From contig JAFUSQ010000060.1 of assembly GCA_017467605.1 (NCBI GenBank), positions 1 to 64,000 on the forward strand: a stretch of DNA of 64,000 bases. The letters are read 5' to 3'. The notes beneath the pieces were generated by a model. That model was not told the origin of the DNA. It ran no database searches and worked only from the letters and a program-made list of their open reading frames with translations. The translations under genes and the position numbers were made by a program. Shown here in pieces: positions 1 through 8,343 of this stretch (within the stretch, counting starts at the first letter, position 1; every line of letters starts with the position of its first letter). The stretch is from a bacterium. Lineage in GTDB: Bacteria > Cyanobacteriota > Vampirovibrionia > Gastranaerophilales > Gastranaerophilaceae.

Positions 1-459
1 ACTGAAATATGAACCTTTATTTTCAGTAACAATTAAATTATCTAAAGCATTATTTAATGTCTTTGTCATTCTTTCAAACCCTAAATCAAAAGATTTCTGT
101 CTGTATTTAGAGACAAAAACAGGTAATACAAGTGCTGATATTACCCCGACTATTACACAGGCTAATAAAACTTCGGTTAAAGTAAAGGCAGCATGGGAAG
201 CACCCCACCTAACCTCCCCCTCTGGGGAGGAACAATTTTTACACCCGTCATTGCGAGGAGCAAAGCGACGAAGCAATCCAGACTGCCTCCTCTCCTGTCC
301 TTCGGACACCCTCTCCCGTAGGGTGAGGGGAGCAACATTGTCACCGCAAGGGGCAAGGGAACTACATTTACCCCCACATTTACCCCTGTGCGATAGCACC
401 GTTATATTTTTCTTAGTGAACGTTTGTGAACTTAGAAAGTTACCGATTTTATTTTGCAT
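1..459 (-). CDS. Prepilin-like protein with long repeat-derived leader, cut by the window edge
   Basis: The reading frame is open from an ATG at 459 down to base 1, so the C-terminus lies outside the window. Residues 90-98 read AAFTLTEVL, a type III (type IV pilin-like) signal with Ala at -1, Phe at +1 and Glu at +5, followed by a hydrophobic helix (LACVIVGVISALVLPVF). The predicted leader is 91 residues, far longer than the usual 5-25. Most of it is a translation of dispersed repeats (WxxSLRSSQ-type, CSSPEGEVRWG, LTLRERV) that also occur in other frames elsewhere here. No stop interrupts the frame and no alternative ATG lies close to the motif. The gene is divergent from the XRE gene at 612. 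A subunit of a type IV pilus or pseudopilus is likely; the exact role is unknown. Confidence 0.75.
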   Translation of the reverse strand, partial: MQNKIGNFLSSQTFTKKNITVLSHRGKCGGKCSSLAPCGDNVAPLTLRERVSEGQERRQSGLLRRFAPRNDGCKNCSSPEGEVRWGASHAAFTLTEVLLACVIVGVISALVLPVFVSKYRQKSFDLGFERMTKTLNNALDNLIVTENKGSYFS

Positions 460-495
460 AACTATCTCTTAAATTTAGAATATTTCCCATTTATC

Positions 496-540
496 TTACC
501 TATGATTAATAATATAAACCTCATAGGTAATATTTGTCAA
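496..540 (-). promoter_or_regulatory. Prepilin promoter with 10-bp dyad operator (pair 1)
   Basis: On the minus strand TTGACA (540-535), an 18-nt spacer and TATATT (516-511) form a sigma-70-like promoter for the prepilin gene ending at base 1. A perfect 10-bp inverted repeat, TTACCTATGA (496-505) and TCATAGGTAA (521-530), brackets the -10 box. One arm lies in the spacer and the other just downstream of the -10. It is a plausible operator for the adjacent XRE protein; binding is inferred. Confidence 0.65.
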
Positions 541-611
541 TATTAATATATATAATATTTAGTTTTCTTGTGCAATACAAAATGTATTCTATTAATAGGA
601 AGGTTGAATAC

Positions 612-929
612 ATGGAGTTAAAGAAAAATTTTGGTTTAAGACTAAAAGAATTAAGAAAATCTAAAAATTGGACACAAGAACAACTTGCAGAGCTTGTCAG
701 CGTCGATACAAAACATATTTCATTTTTAGAAACAGGCCGTAATTTCCCTTCCGCTGATTTATTGGAAAAATTTAAAAATGTATTTGAAGTCGATTATAAA
801 GATATTTTTAATTTTAAATCTTACGGTTTAAACAAAAAAGACTACCAAAATCGAATAAATTCAATTTTAGATAATATGACAGAAAATCAAGTTTATTTTA
901 TATACAAAATGGTTTTAGAATTAAAATAA
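612..929 (+). CDS. XRE-family HTH regulator (pair 1)
   Basis: 105-residue protein with a Cro/C1-type helix-turn-helix in residues about 10-65 (LRLKELRKSKNWTQEQLAEL, then ISFLETGRNFPS) and a helical tail of about 40 residues that could dimerise. An upstream in-frame ATG exists at 534, but the AGGAAGG at 597-603 fits ATG 612 and the protein then begins like its relatives at 11908 and 30684. It is transcribed away from the prepilin gene at 459 with about 150 bp between them, so it probably represses or controls that promoter. Confidence 0.85.
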   Translation: MELKKNFGLRLKELRKSKNWTQEQLAELVSVDTKHISFLETGRNFPSADLLEKFKNVFEVDYKDIFNFKSYGLNKKDYQNRINSILDNMTENQVYFIYKMVLELK

Positions 930-939
930 AAAATATTTA

Positions 940-1794
940 TTATTTTAACAATATGTTGTCAATCAATCTTACTCCGCCAACCTTGCAAGCAATAAAAACT
1001 CTTGTCGAATCGTTTGCATTTTCAACTTCTTCCAAGTCGTTTTCATTCAGGAATTCAAGATATTCAAGTTCGTGATGCTCATCTAAAAATGAGTATGCCG
1101 TTTCTTTTAATGCATCTACATTTGTTATACCTTTTTGGTAGCATGCTTTGATGTTATTTAAAATTTTACTTAAAACAAGTGCGTGAACTTTATCCTCAGC
1201 AGATAAATATTTATTACGAGAACTTAGTGCAAGTCCTGAATCTTCCCTGATAATAGGACAAGGAACAATCTCAACAGGAATATTCAAATCTTTAACCATT
1301 TTTTTTATAATAATAAGTTGCTGAGCATCTTTTTGTCCAAAAAATGCAAAATCCGGCTGAACAATATTAAACAATTTGTTAACAACTGTACAAACTCCGT
1401 CAAAATGTCCAACTCGAGATTTTCCGCATAATTTGTTTACATAGAAAAACGGGGGAATAACGTACGTCAAAAAATCGTTTGTTCGCATTTGTCCATCTCC
1501 GTACATTTCATTTGGAGATGGTGCAAAAACTATATTAACACCTGCTTCATCACACATTTTATTGTCAGCTTCGAGAGTTCTCGGGTATTTATCTAAATCT
1601 TCTCCCGGACAAAACTGAATAGGATTAACAAAAACCGAAACTACAACTTTGTCACATTTTTCAACGGCTTTTTTAATAAGACTCAAATGTCCCGCATGCA
1701 AAGCTCCCATTGTAGGAACTAAACCAATGGTAAGTCCTTGTTTTTTCCATTCTTTTACTTGTTTTCTGACTTCTTCAATTTTATGTAACAACAT
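940..1794 (-). CDS. panC: Pantothenate synthetase PanC
   Basis: 284-residue protein of normal family length. It condenses pantoate and beta-alanine with ATP to give pantothenate in the cytoplasm. The nucleotidyl-transferase HxGH motif is visible as ALHAGH (H33, H36), preceded by GLVPTMG, and the later ATP-loop region SSRNKYLSA is present. Two bases separate it from the panB stop, so the two last steps of pantothenate synthesis are co-transcribed, with yvcK upstream. No panD is in the window. Confidence 0.96.
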   Translation of the reverse strand: MLLHKIEEVRKQVKEWKKQGLTIGLVPTMGALHAGHLSLIKKAVEKCDKVVVSVFVNPIQFCPGEDLDKYPRTLEADNKMCDEAGVNIVFAPSPNEMYGDGQMRTNDFLTYVIPPFFYVNKLCGKSRVGHFDGVCTVVNKLFNIVQPDFAFFGQKDAQQLIIIKKMVKDLNIPVEIVPCPIIREDSGLALSSRNKYLSAEDKVHALVLSKILNNIKACYQKGITNVDALKETAYSFLDEHHELEYLEFLNENDLEEVENANDSTRVFIACKVGGVRLIDNILLK

Positions 1795-1796
1795 AA

Positions 1797-2594
1797 TTAA
1801 TAAACCTCATTTTCGTTAGGGTAAACCCCGCTTTTAACATCTTCGTTAAACTGTTTTGCACAATTTAGTATTAATGATTTCATATCGGCATATTTTCGTG
1901 CAAATTTCGGGGTAAAATCCGAAAATTTACCGAAACAATCATCACAAACCATCACAAATCCGTCGCAAAATCTTCCTGCACCGCAAGATATAACAGGTAC
2001 AGAAACATTTTCTGTTATCATTTTTGCAACATTTTCCGGAGTCATTTCAAGTACAATCGAAAAAACTCCTGCTTTTTCAAGTTTTTTTGCCTGTTTTAAC
2101 AGTTCTTGTGCAGCTTCTTCTGTTTTACCCTGTATGAAATGTCCGCCTATAACATTCTGCGACTGCGGAGTAAACCCGATATGCCCCATAACAGGAACAC
2201 CCATATTTATTGTGCATTCGATAAGCTTTTCAATATAATCATTGCAGCCTTCGAGTTTTACCGCATTAGCTCCGAATTTGACCATATTTCCGATATTTTT
2301 TAAGGCTGATGGAATATCAATTGTATAGCTCATAAAAGGCATATCCGTAACAACCATTGCACGCTTAACACCTCTTGCAACGGCTTTTGTGAAGATTGAC
2401 ATTTCTTCACCCCCGATACTGTTAGTGCTTTCATATCCTAATGCTGTCATCGCAAGGCTATCACCGATTAATATTACATCAATGCCGGCTTCATCAAGAT
2501 ATTTTGCGGTTGAATAATCGTATGCCGTAAGCATTGAAATTTTTTCGCCATTATCTTTTAAATTTTTTAGTGTCCTTACTGAAACTTTTTTCAT
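1797..2594 (-). CDS. panB: 3-methyl-2-oxobutanoate hydroxymethyltransferase PanB
   Basis: 265 residues, the usual length for this TIM-barrel enzyme. It makes ketopantoate from alpha-ketoisovalerate and 5,10-methylene-THF. Metal- and substrate-binding motifs are visible: GDSLAM (D45), VVTDMPFMSY (D about 84), VKLEG and IVLEM (catalytic Glu region), then GAGRFCDG. It lies 6 bases after the YvcK-like gene and 2 bases before panC, all leftward, so one operon is likely. Confidence 0.96.
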   Translation of the reverse strand: MKKVSVRTLKNLKDNGEKISMLTAYDYSTAKYLDEAGIDVILIGDSLAMTALGYESTNSIGGEEMSIFTKAVARGVKRAMVVTDMPFMSYTIDIPSALKNIGNMVKFGANAVKLEGCNDYIEKLIECTINMGVPVMGHIGFTPQSQNVIGGHFIQGKTEEAAQELLKQAKKLEKAGVFSIVLEMTPENVAKMITENVSVPVISCGAGRFCDGFVMVCDDCFGKFSDFTPKFARKYADMKSLILNCAKQFNEDVKSGVYPNENEVY

Positions 2595-2600
2595 ATTGGA

Positions 2601-3893
2601 TTAAGCCCCTTTTTTGAACCAATAATATAAAGCTCTTGCCACTCTGGTTGAACTGTGTCTGACAAGTCCTTCTTTACTGTCTTGAATAAGTTTTTTGGCA
2701 AATATTTTGATACCCATTTTTTTAACTTCATCACTATCCAGTAAAACAGGATATGAATTTGATTGCTGATACTTATCTGCAAGGTTTTCCGGCAGATAGT
2801 CATTTACTAAAACAGCATCAACAATTTTGTTTGATCCGGCATGTTTTACCAATGCTTTTAAATGATCTGAAACTTTGTAATCATCAGTTTCTCCGGGTTG
2901 AGTCATAATGTTGCAAACATATATTTTTTTTGCTTTTGATTTAACAATTTCTTCTGAAATCTCTTTTATCAAAAGATTTGGTATAACACTTGTGTATAAG
3001 CTACCCGGGCCTAAAATAATTAATTCGGCATTTCTTATGGCTTGAATTACATCAGGTAAAGCTTTACAATTTTCAGGTTCCGTAAATAATCTTTTAATTT
3101 TGCCGTTAGCCTCCGGAATTGTAGATTCCCCATGAACAATCCTGCCATCTTCCATTTCAGCAACAAGCTTCATATCATCTAATGTTGCAGGCAAAACTCT
3201 ACCTCTTATTGATAAGACTTTTGAAGATGCTCTAACCGCTGAAACCATATCTCCGGTAATATCACACAGTGCAGTTATAAATAAATTTCCAAAGCTGTGA
3301 CCTTCTAATCCTTCTCCGTTATTAAATCTGTATTTAAACAGTTTATTAACCAGATCTTCATCATCAGCCAATGCCGTAATACAATGTCTAATATCTCCCG
3401 GAGGTAAAATTCCCAAATCTTCACGTAATCTGCCTGAACTTCCGCCGTCATCACCGACTGTTACAATTGCAGTTAAATTGTTTGTTATATTTTTAACACC
3501 GCTTAATAGCATTGACAATCCGGTTCCGCCTCCCACAGCGACAATTCTTGGACCTCTGTTTAATTTACGGCGTCTGTATAAATGTTCTAATAAAACATCA
3601 TTATCTCTATCTTCTTCCATATCAAGAATAGAAAGATTAGTCTTTTGCCAGCCTTTGAAAAATATTGCAGCACCAAACATTATAATACCAAAAGCCAGCC
3701 ACTCGGTTGAAATTTTTGTTGCTACTTTACTAATAAACTGCATAGTATTAAAAATCGGCTGCAAATCAAACAATATTAAAATTCCAACTGTCATCAATGC
3801 AGTTCCAAGCAGAATTAAGGCAAACCATCTTTTTACCTGTAATCCCGGTATTAACCACCCTGCTTGTTTTGGCATTTTTATCTTCTTCATCAT
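2601..3893 (-). CDS. YvcK/CofD-like protein with N-terminal membrane anchor
   Basis: 430 residues. The C-terminal about 320 residues are a CofD/YvcK-like fold with the nucleotide-sugar motif VAVGGGTG (about 119-125), TVGDDGGSSGRLR and PPGDIRHC. YvcK proteins bind UDP-GlcNAc and link central carbon flux to cell-wall synthesis and shape. Unlike the roughly 320-residue Bacillus protein, this one has two predicted membrane helices (about 23-41 and 65-80) followed by an acidic linker, a form known in cyanobacteria and other phyla. It starts the yvcK-panB-panC run. Confidence 0.85.
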   Translation of the reverse strand: MMKKIKMPKQAGWLIPGLQVKRWFALILLGTALMTVGILILFDLQPIFNTMQFISKVATKISTEWLAFGIIMFGAAIFFKGWQKTNLSILDMEEDRDNDVLLEHLYRRRKLNRGPRIVAVGGGTGLSMLLSGVKNITNNLTAIVTVGDDGGSSGRLREDLGILPPGDIRHCITALADDEDLVNKLFKYRFNNGEGLEGHSFGNLFITALCDITGDMVSAVRASSKVLSIRGRVLPATLDDMKLVAEMEDGRIVHGESTIPEANGKIKRLFTEPENCKALPDVIQAIRNAELIILGPGSLYTSVIPNLLIKEISEEIVKSKAKKIYVCNIMTQPGETDDYKVSDHLKALVKHAGSNKIVDAVLVNDYLPENLADKYQQSNSYPVLLDSDEVKKMGIKIFAKKLIQDSKEGLVRHSSTRVARALYYWFKKGA

Positions 3894-3929
3894 ATTTACA
3901 ACTTTCTGTTTTTTGCTATTAAATTAAAA

Positions 3930-3972
3930 ATCTTGTCATTCTAAACCTGATTCAGGATCTTAAAATTTTTAG
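3930..3972. repeat. Fragment of dispersed 'TCATTCTGAAC' repeat
   Basis: The gap between the yvcK-like gene and pxpA holds a degenerate copy of the repeat that also forms part of the prepilin leaders at about 6501-6562 and 11722-11752 (TCATTCT, AACCTGATTCAGGATCT, then AAAATTTTTAG). The palindromic core is weak here. Confidence 0.5.
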
Positions 3973-3978
3973 TTTATC

Positions 3979-4770
3979 TTACACCCAGCCTGATTTTAGC
4001 GCATTTTTATAATTATACGGCAACGGTTCAATTACTTCTCTTGCCTGAATTATCAATTCTTTAGCATTCGATAATTTATTTGAAAAATGTATAGAATCTG
4101 CTCTAACAATTGTTCTTTCGCCTACGTTATTAGGCAATTGAGAATTTTGCAAAAGCCCTTTTAATCTTTGGATTGACATTTCAGTATTTTCCAAATCCCT
4201 TGCTGAAAAATCTATGTTTCCATTAACGTCATACATTTTTTCAAGGTGAACTTCGTGTGCAACTTGAATGTTTTCTTCCTCCGCAACAGTGGCAAGAGTT
4301 TCACCTGTCGCTCCGTAATATACAAGCCATTGTGAACATTTTTTTATTGCTTTAGCAATAGTTCTTGAAAATTCTAAATCTTCCATAGCCTGACGATACA
4401 TTGCACCATGCGGTCTGACATGCTCAATTTCCATATTATAAGCTTTTGCAAATGTCATAATTGCGCCTACCTGATACATAACAAGAGCCTCTAACTCATC
4501 TTCATCAAGCTCCATTTGGCGATACCCGAATCCTTGAATATCATCAAAGCCAATATGAGCACCTACTACAATATTTTTTTCTTTTGCCTGCAGCAATGCT
4601 TCTTTTATCGTTAATGGATCTCCTGCGTGAAATCCGCAAGAAATATTAACAGAACTAACATAATCCAATAATCTTGACTCGGTACTGTTCTTATAAATCC
4701 CGAAACTTTGGGCTAAATCACAGTTAAAATCAATATTTTTAATACTTTTTCTCTCTAAAACATTTTGCAT
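3979..4770 (-). CDS. pxpA: LamB/YcsF family protein, 5-oxoprolinase subunit A-like
   Basis: 263 residues, family length about 250. Hallmarks are IDFNCDLAQSFG, VNISCGFHAGDP, VVGAHIGF and HVRPHGAMY. PxpA works with PxpB and PxpC to open 5-oxoproline to glutamate using ATP. PxpB and PxpC are not within the window, so the function is assigned from the family only. An ATG at 4770 gives an N-terminus of typical length. It is a single leftward gene; the 100 bp upstream is AT-rich. Confidence 0.85.
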   Translation of the reverse strand: MQNVLERKSIKNIDFNCDLAQSFGIYKNSTESRLLDYVSSVNISCGFHAGDPLTIKEALLQAKEKNIVVGAHIGFDDIQGFGYRQMELDEDELEALVMYQVGAIMTFAKAYNMEIEHVRPHGAMYRQAMEDLEFSRTIAKAIKKCSQWLVYYGATGETLATVAEEENIQVAHEVHLEKMYDVNGNIDFSARDLENTEMSIQRLKGLLQNSQLPNNVGERTIVRADSIHFSNKLSNAKELIIQAREVIEPLPYNYKNALKSGWV

Positions 4771-4871
4771 AATTAATTATCCCAATATAAATAAATCCTG
4801 ACTTGATTATACACAATCAAAAATATAAATCTATCTCTTTATATTTTCTTAATAGAAAGAAATTCAATAAC

Positions 4872-5030
4872 TTAATCTTCGTTAATAGAAAAATTTTGAG
4901 GCAATTCCTTTTCAACTTCAGCCATAAATTGTGAAATACTCATGCTAAATGCACCTGAAAGCTTGAATAAAGTCGTTAATTGAGGATCTTTAACTTCACG
5001 TTCCAAATCACTCAAAACAGAAACGGAAAA
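4872..5030 (-). pseudogene. 3' remnant of an XRE-family regulator
   Basis: An open frame of 52 codons without a start ends at 4872. Its translation (SDLEREVKDPQLTTLFKLSG, then FMAEVEKELPQNF and INED) matches the C-terminal half of the XRE gene at 38594-38881 (LEKGKRDVQITTLWRLAEA, EFVKEVEKNLPKNF, LTED). The N-terminal helices and the promoter region are missing, and a stop at 5031-5033 closes the frame on the upstream side. It faces an orphan leader on the plus strand, so it appears to be a decayed regulator/prepilin module. Confidence 0.7.
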
Positions 5031-5036
5031 TTAAAA

Positions 5037-5278
5037 ATGGAGGTAAGAGTAAATATGACAAGAATTACTCTGCCCCGATGGGGAGCACGAAATGCCAATA
5101 GAGAGTTAATTTGCTCGTATGGTTTAATGCAAAACTCTTGAGATACCATAATTGTACCCCTCCTAACCTCCCCCTCTGGGGAGGAAAAAATGTAAAATCT
5201 TCTGCCCCGATGGGGGAAGTGACACGAAGTGCCGAAGGGGAATAAACCCGTAGGGAAAGTTATGAAATTCTTCGGGAC
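5037..5278 (+). repeat. Orphan leader-like start followed by dispersed repeats
   Basis: ATGs at 5037 and 5055 open a frame of about 30 codons (starting MTRITLPRWGARNA from 5055) that stops without any FTLxE motif. It sits where a prepilin gene would lie beside the regulator remnant. The rest holds a CCTCCCC/GGGGAGG hairpin repeat (about 5160-5187), a 58-bp repeat (5201-5258: TCTGCCCCGATGGGG, CACGAAGTGCCGAAGGGG, CCCGTAGGGAAA) that recurs at 41756-41812, and a TTATGAAATTCTTCGG unit that recurs near 39463. No gene is supported here. Confidence 0.6.
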
Positions 5279-5307
5279 TTGATTTTAAAAATTCCTCATT
5301 ATATTAT
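5279..5307 (+). promoter_or_regulatory. Promoter of rpmE
   Basis: TTGATT (5279-5284), a 17-nt spacer and TATTAT (5302-5307) lie 59 bp upstream of the rpmE start. The short leader ends in a GAAGGAAAGAAGG ribosome-binding region. Confidence 0.6.
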
Positions 5308-5365
5308 CCTATTAGTCGAAAGTAAATAAGTTCAAGTTTGGAATCTTGAAGGAAAGAAGGTAAAA

Positions 5366-5569
5366 ATGAAAAACGGAATTCACCCTGATTATAAGAAAAC
5401 TACAATCAAGTGTGTTTGTGGAAACGAAATTGAAACAGGATCAGTAGTAGACGGTTTAACAGTTGAAATTTGCAACAACTGCCACCCATTCTACACAGGT
5501 CAACAAAAAATATTAGACTCTGAAGGCCGTGTTGAAAGATTCAACAAAAGATACGGTAAGAAAAACTAA
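5366..5569 (+). CDS. rpmE: 50S ribosomal protein L31
   Basis: 67 residues, normal for the zinc-binding (C+) form of L31. The four metal ligands are seen as CVC (C16, C18) and CNNC (C36, C39), with the MKNGIHPDY start typical of the family. It binds the large subunit near the central protuberance. Monocistronic: a promoter lies at 5279 and a strong terminator follows within 25 bases. The C+ type implies that zinc limitation could be buffered by a paralogue outside the window. Confidence 0.97.
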   Translation: MKNGIHPDYKKTTIKCVCGNEIETGSVVDGLTVEICNNCHPFYTGQQKILDSEGRVERFNKRYGKKN

Positions 5570-5590
5570 TATTTTTAATAGAATACTGAA

Positions 5591-5615
5591 AAGACCGCTT
5601 ATGCGGTCTTTTTTT
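5591..5615 (+). terminator. Rho-independent terminator of rpmE
   Basis: Perfect 8-bp stem AAGACCGC/GCGGTCTT with a TTAT loop, followed by a run of T (5609-5615). Confidence 0.92.
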
Positions 5616-5629
5616 ATGAAATTTAAAAA

Positions 5630-5683
5630 GTCAAATCTTCCGAGATTCCACACTACGCTTCTGTTTGACACGGAAGATTTGAC
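5630..5683. repeat. 13-bp inverted repeat hairpin
   Basis: GTCAAATCTTCCG (5630-5642) and CGGAAGATTTGAC (5671-5683) are perfect reverse complements with a 28-nt loop. There is no T tract, so it is not a classic terminator. It lies between rpmE and the 3' end of the convergent prepilin gene; role unknown. Confidence 0.6.
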
Positions 5684-5738
5684 CTTCTTAATGAAAAGTA
5701 ACGCAAGGTCCGCATTGCTATGCCGACAATAATCTCCC

Positions 5739-6719
5739 CTATTTCGCAGTATTCAGCACATATCTTGCGGCATTGGTTGCAGGTTCTACTGTACTATCAT
5801 GGAATATTACAGGATAAATATCTGTCATATGCTGTGCATCATTTTTTACTACACATTCCTGATAATTTTCATCACCTACCATTAAAGTATCACCATTTGA
5901 ACAGGTAACTTCTTTGTTTGGCTTGGTTGGTCCGTTTACATCTATCCAGCCCCAACAGGAACTTCCATAAAATTTTGCTATGGTTTCTCCGGGTTCTAGA
6001 TGGCAATTATCTGGATCCGGACTGAAATGCACCTCAGAACCGTCACTTAAGGTATAGTAAAAAGTTTCCTCAAAAACTCCATATGTACGTGACACGACAT
6101 CAGAATGATTATAACCATGGTCTGAAAAATTAAACCAACCATGATATGTACTTCCTGACAATGTAGCGTTAAATATCGCCCAAAATGAAGCTTCCGTTTC
6201 AGGGTGTGCTTCGCCAAACTTTGTCTGCGGAGTTGTAAGAAAGTTTACATTAGTATCGGCAAAATCAAAGCCATACTGAGCCTTTGACATCAAAGCTGCC
6301 TGAGATAATGTTGAAATTGTTTTCTTAAACTGACTTCTGAATTTATTGGCATTTGTATTCGCAATCAGTGTCGGTATAGTCATTGCTGCGACTACTCCGA
6401 TTACACCAAGTGTTATTAGGACCTCGGCGAGAGTGAATGCAACCTTCTTGCCCCCTCTCCCAAACCCTCTCCCACAAGGGGCGAGGGAACCAACGTTGTC
6501 ACCCTGAACTTTACAAAGCGAACCAAAAATTTTTAGATTCTGAATCAAGTTCAGAATGACAAAATTTTTGTGTGAGCCTGTATCCGTCGGCGCAGCCGTT
6601 AGGTGTTTCAGGGTCTTTTTTGAAATGGATTCCGAAACGAGTTCGGAATGACAAATTGTTTGTACCCCATCTAGTCTCCCCCTTGGAGAAGGAACATTTT
6701 TGATAACTTCTCTTTTCAT
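5739..6719 (-). CDS. Prepilin-like protein with 94-residue repeat-derived leader
   Basis: 326 residues. The cleavage motif is VAFTLAEVLITLGVIGVV with Phe at 95 (Ala at -1, Glu at +5), followed by a standard pilin helix and a Cys-containing globular domain with IDVNGPTKPNKE. The C-terminus (VEPATNAARYVLNTAK) is nearly the same as that of the prepilin at 30834. GAAAGGAAG stands just before the ATG at 6719, and no ATG, GTG or TTG occurs in frame close to the motif, so the leader appears to be truly translated. The leader contains SELVSESISKKTLK and ILNLIQNLKIFGSLCKVQGD, both translations of dispersed repeats. It is divergent from the XRE gene at 6838. Confidence 0.85.
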   Translation of the reverse strand: MKREVIKNVPSPRGRLDGVQTICHSELVSESISKKTLKHLTAAPTDTGSHKNFVILNLIQNLKIFGSLCKVQGDNVGSLAPCGRGFGRGGKKVAFTLAEVLITLGVIGVVAAMTIPTLIANTNANKFRSQFKKTISTLSQAALMSKAQYGFDFADTNVNFLTTPQTKFGEAHPETEASFWAIFNATLSGSTYHGWFNFSDHGYNHSDVVSRTYGVFEETFYYTLSDGSEVHFSPDPDNCHLEPGETIAKFYGSSCWGWIDVNGPTKPNKEVTCSNGDTLMVGDENYQECVVKNDAQHMTDIYPVIFHDSTVEPATNAARYVLNTAK

Positions 6720-6768
6720 AATAACTTCCTTTCTGTTTATAATCTTATTTAAAATTTAAAACATGTAT

Positions 6769-6797
6769 ATTATATCATACATTAATGTATATTTCAA
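6769..6797 (-). promoter_or_regulatory. Prepilin promoter with palindromic operator in the spacer (pair 2)
   Basis: Minus-strand TTGAAA (6797-6792), a 17-nt spacer and TATAAT (6774-6769) drive the prepilin gene starting at 6719. A perfect 12-bp palindrome, TACATTAATGTA (6778-6789), lies entirely inside the spacer, where a bound protein would block RNA polymerase. The neighbouring XRE protein is the obvious candidate ligand. Confidence 0.75.
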
Positions 6798-6837
6798 TAC
6801 GCTTTATAGTATATTAAATTGTTAATATCATTAATAA

Positions 6838-7059
6838 ATGAATTATGATGATTTTTGTAAGAATTTTGGGGTAAAATTAAAGTATTACAGGCTTTTTAAA
6901 AAGTTTACACAAGAACAGCTTGCCGAAAAACTTGAAGTAGATGCCCACTACATTAGTGATATTGAATGCGGGAGAAGAAATATAACATTTAAAACTCTTT
7001 GGAAACTTTCTAAAGCAATCGGAACAGATACTTACAAATTTTTTCAATTTGATAATTAA
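6838..7059 (+). CDS. Small XRE-family HTH regulator (pair 2)
   Basis: 73 residues, almost only the Cro/C1 HTH: LKYYRLFKKFTQEQLAEKL, then HYISDIECGRRNITFKTLWK. The ATG at 6838 is the only reasonable start. It has no clear Shine-Dalgarno sequence, so the message may be close to leaderless. It is divergent from the prepilin gene at 6719 across 118 bp containing the palindrome TACATTAATGTA. Confidence 0.85.
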   Translation: MNYDDFCKNFGVKLKYYRLFKKFTQEQLAEKLEVDAHYISDIECGRRNITFKTLWKLSKAIGTDTYKFFQFDN

Positions 7060-7070
7060 ATTTTATCCCT

Positions 7071-7099
7071 TTGCCATGACTTAAAATATCGTGTATCAT
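7071..7099 (+). promoter_or_regulatory. Promoter of thyX operon
   Basis: TTGCCA (7071-7076), 17 nt, TATCAT (7094-7099), followed by GGGAG just before the thyX ATG at 7125. Confidence 0.55.
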
Positions 7100-7124
7100 A
7101 TTCTAAAGATTTAGGGAGAATATT

Positions 7125-7844
7125 ATGGAAGAAAGAAACAATAAACCGGTTGTTAATTTAATTTCAAAGCCGGACAACATGTTAAAAACAATTTATACGG
7201 CATGCAGAACCTGCTATAGCGCGGATTATCCGATAAATATTTATCAAAGCACAGATGATGAAGAAAAAATGTTAAAGCTTATCAAAAGGGTTGTCGGTTC
7301 AGGGCACTATTCAACTATCGAACATATTCAAGTAAGTTTTGCCGTATCAAATGTATCAAGAGCATGCACTCACCAGCTTGTCAGACACAGACATATGTCT
7401 TTTTCTCAAAAATCGCAGCGCTATGTAAAAGAAAAAGGTCAATTTGATTATATAATTCCCCCAACCATTGATAAAAATCCTGAATTAAGAGAAAAATTTA
7501 TCAATTTTATGGGACAAATTTCAGAACAATATCAAGAATTTGTTGAAGCCGGAATTCCTGCAGAAGATGCCCGTTTTGTTATGCCAAATGCAGCAGCCAG
7601 TTCACTTGTTACAAGCTTAAATTTAAGAGAATTAATTCACCTTGCCAATTTGAGACTTTGCACAAGAGCACAATACGAAATCAGATGTCTTGTTAAAGGT
7701 ATGTGTGATGCCCTAATTGCAGAAGAACCTTGGTTAAAAGATTATCTTGTTCCAAAGTGCGAAAAATTAGGATTTTGTGATGAAGATAAATCATGCGGAC
7801 GAAAAATCACAAAAGATGAACTTTTCGAAAAGGCAGGATTGTAA
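7125..7844 (+). CDS. thyX: FAD-dependent thymidylate synthase ThyX
   Basis: 239 residues. The ThyX signature RHRHMSFSQKSQRY is at residues 87-100 (consensus RHRxxSxxxxSxRY), with HYSTIEH at 61-67. The enzyme methylates dUMP to dTMP with methylene-THF and reduced flavin, and does not need a classical dihydrofolate reductase to recycle its folate. It heads a tight rightward run; dtd starts immediately after its stop. Confidence 0.96.
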   Translation: MEERNNKPVVNLISKPDNMLKTIYTACRTCYSADYPINIYQSTDDEEKMLKLIKRVVGSGHYSTIEHIQVSFAVSNVSRACTHQLVRHRHMSFSQKSQRYVKEKGQFDYIIPPTIDKNPELREKFINFMGQISEQYQEFVEAGIPAEDARFVMPNAAASSLVTSLNLRELIHLANLRLCTRAQYEIRCLVKGMCDALIAEEPWLKDYLVPKCEKLGFCDEDKSCGRKITKDELFEKAGL

Positions 7845-8282
7845 TTGAAAGCATTAATTCAACGAGTTAAAAGAGCATCTGTATCAATTGAAGGCGAGCT
7901 TTTTTCTTCAATTGGTTTTGGACTGTTGGTATTCTTAGGGGTTGAAAAAGGCGACGAAAAAATCAATGCAGAAAAATTAGCTGAAAAACTGATTAATTTG
8001 CGCATTTTTGAAGACGCAAACGAGAAAATGAATTTGTCCTTAAAAGATGTAAAAGGAGAAATGCTTATTGTTTCTCAATTCACATTATGCGGAGATTGCA
8101 AAAAAGGTACACGCCCGAGTTTTGACAAATCAGCCCCACAAAACACAGCCAATGAACTCTATGAGTATTTTATTGAAAGAATAAAACAAAATCATATTCC
8201 GCTAAAAACAGGAAAATTCGGGGCTATGATGGAAGTTGAATTGATAAATGACGGACCTGTAACATTTATGGTTGAAAAGTAG
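7845..8282 (+). CDS. dtd: D-aminoacyl-tRNA deacylase
   Basis: 145 residues, the normal length. It starts with TTG directly after the thyX stop; the family N-terminus MKALIQRV confirms this start. The catalytic and chiral-proofreading motifs SQFTLCGD and NDGPVTF are both present (the second is the Gly-cisPro type motif). It removes D-amino acids mischarged on tRNA. It is presumably translationally coupled to thyX. Confidence 0.95.
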   Translation: MKALIQRVKRASVSIEGELFSSIGFGLLVFLGVEKGDEKINAEKLAEKLINLRIFEDANEKMNLSLKDVKGEMLIVSQFTLCGDCKKGTRPSFDKSAPQNTANELYEYFIERIKQNHIPLKTGKFGAMMEVELINDGPVTFMVEK

Positions 8283-8343
8283 CAACTCTATTTTTTTGTT
8301 ATATAATACTTTGTATAATAATTGAGTTGAAAGAGGTAAGGAT

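Noticed and set aside
177-472. Overlapping ORFs on both strands (minus 177-377, plus 251-472) in the first leader region
   Set aside because: They are translations of dispersed repeats in other frames. The minus frame from 459 reaches a real pilin motif, so it is preferred.
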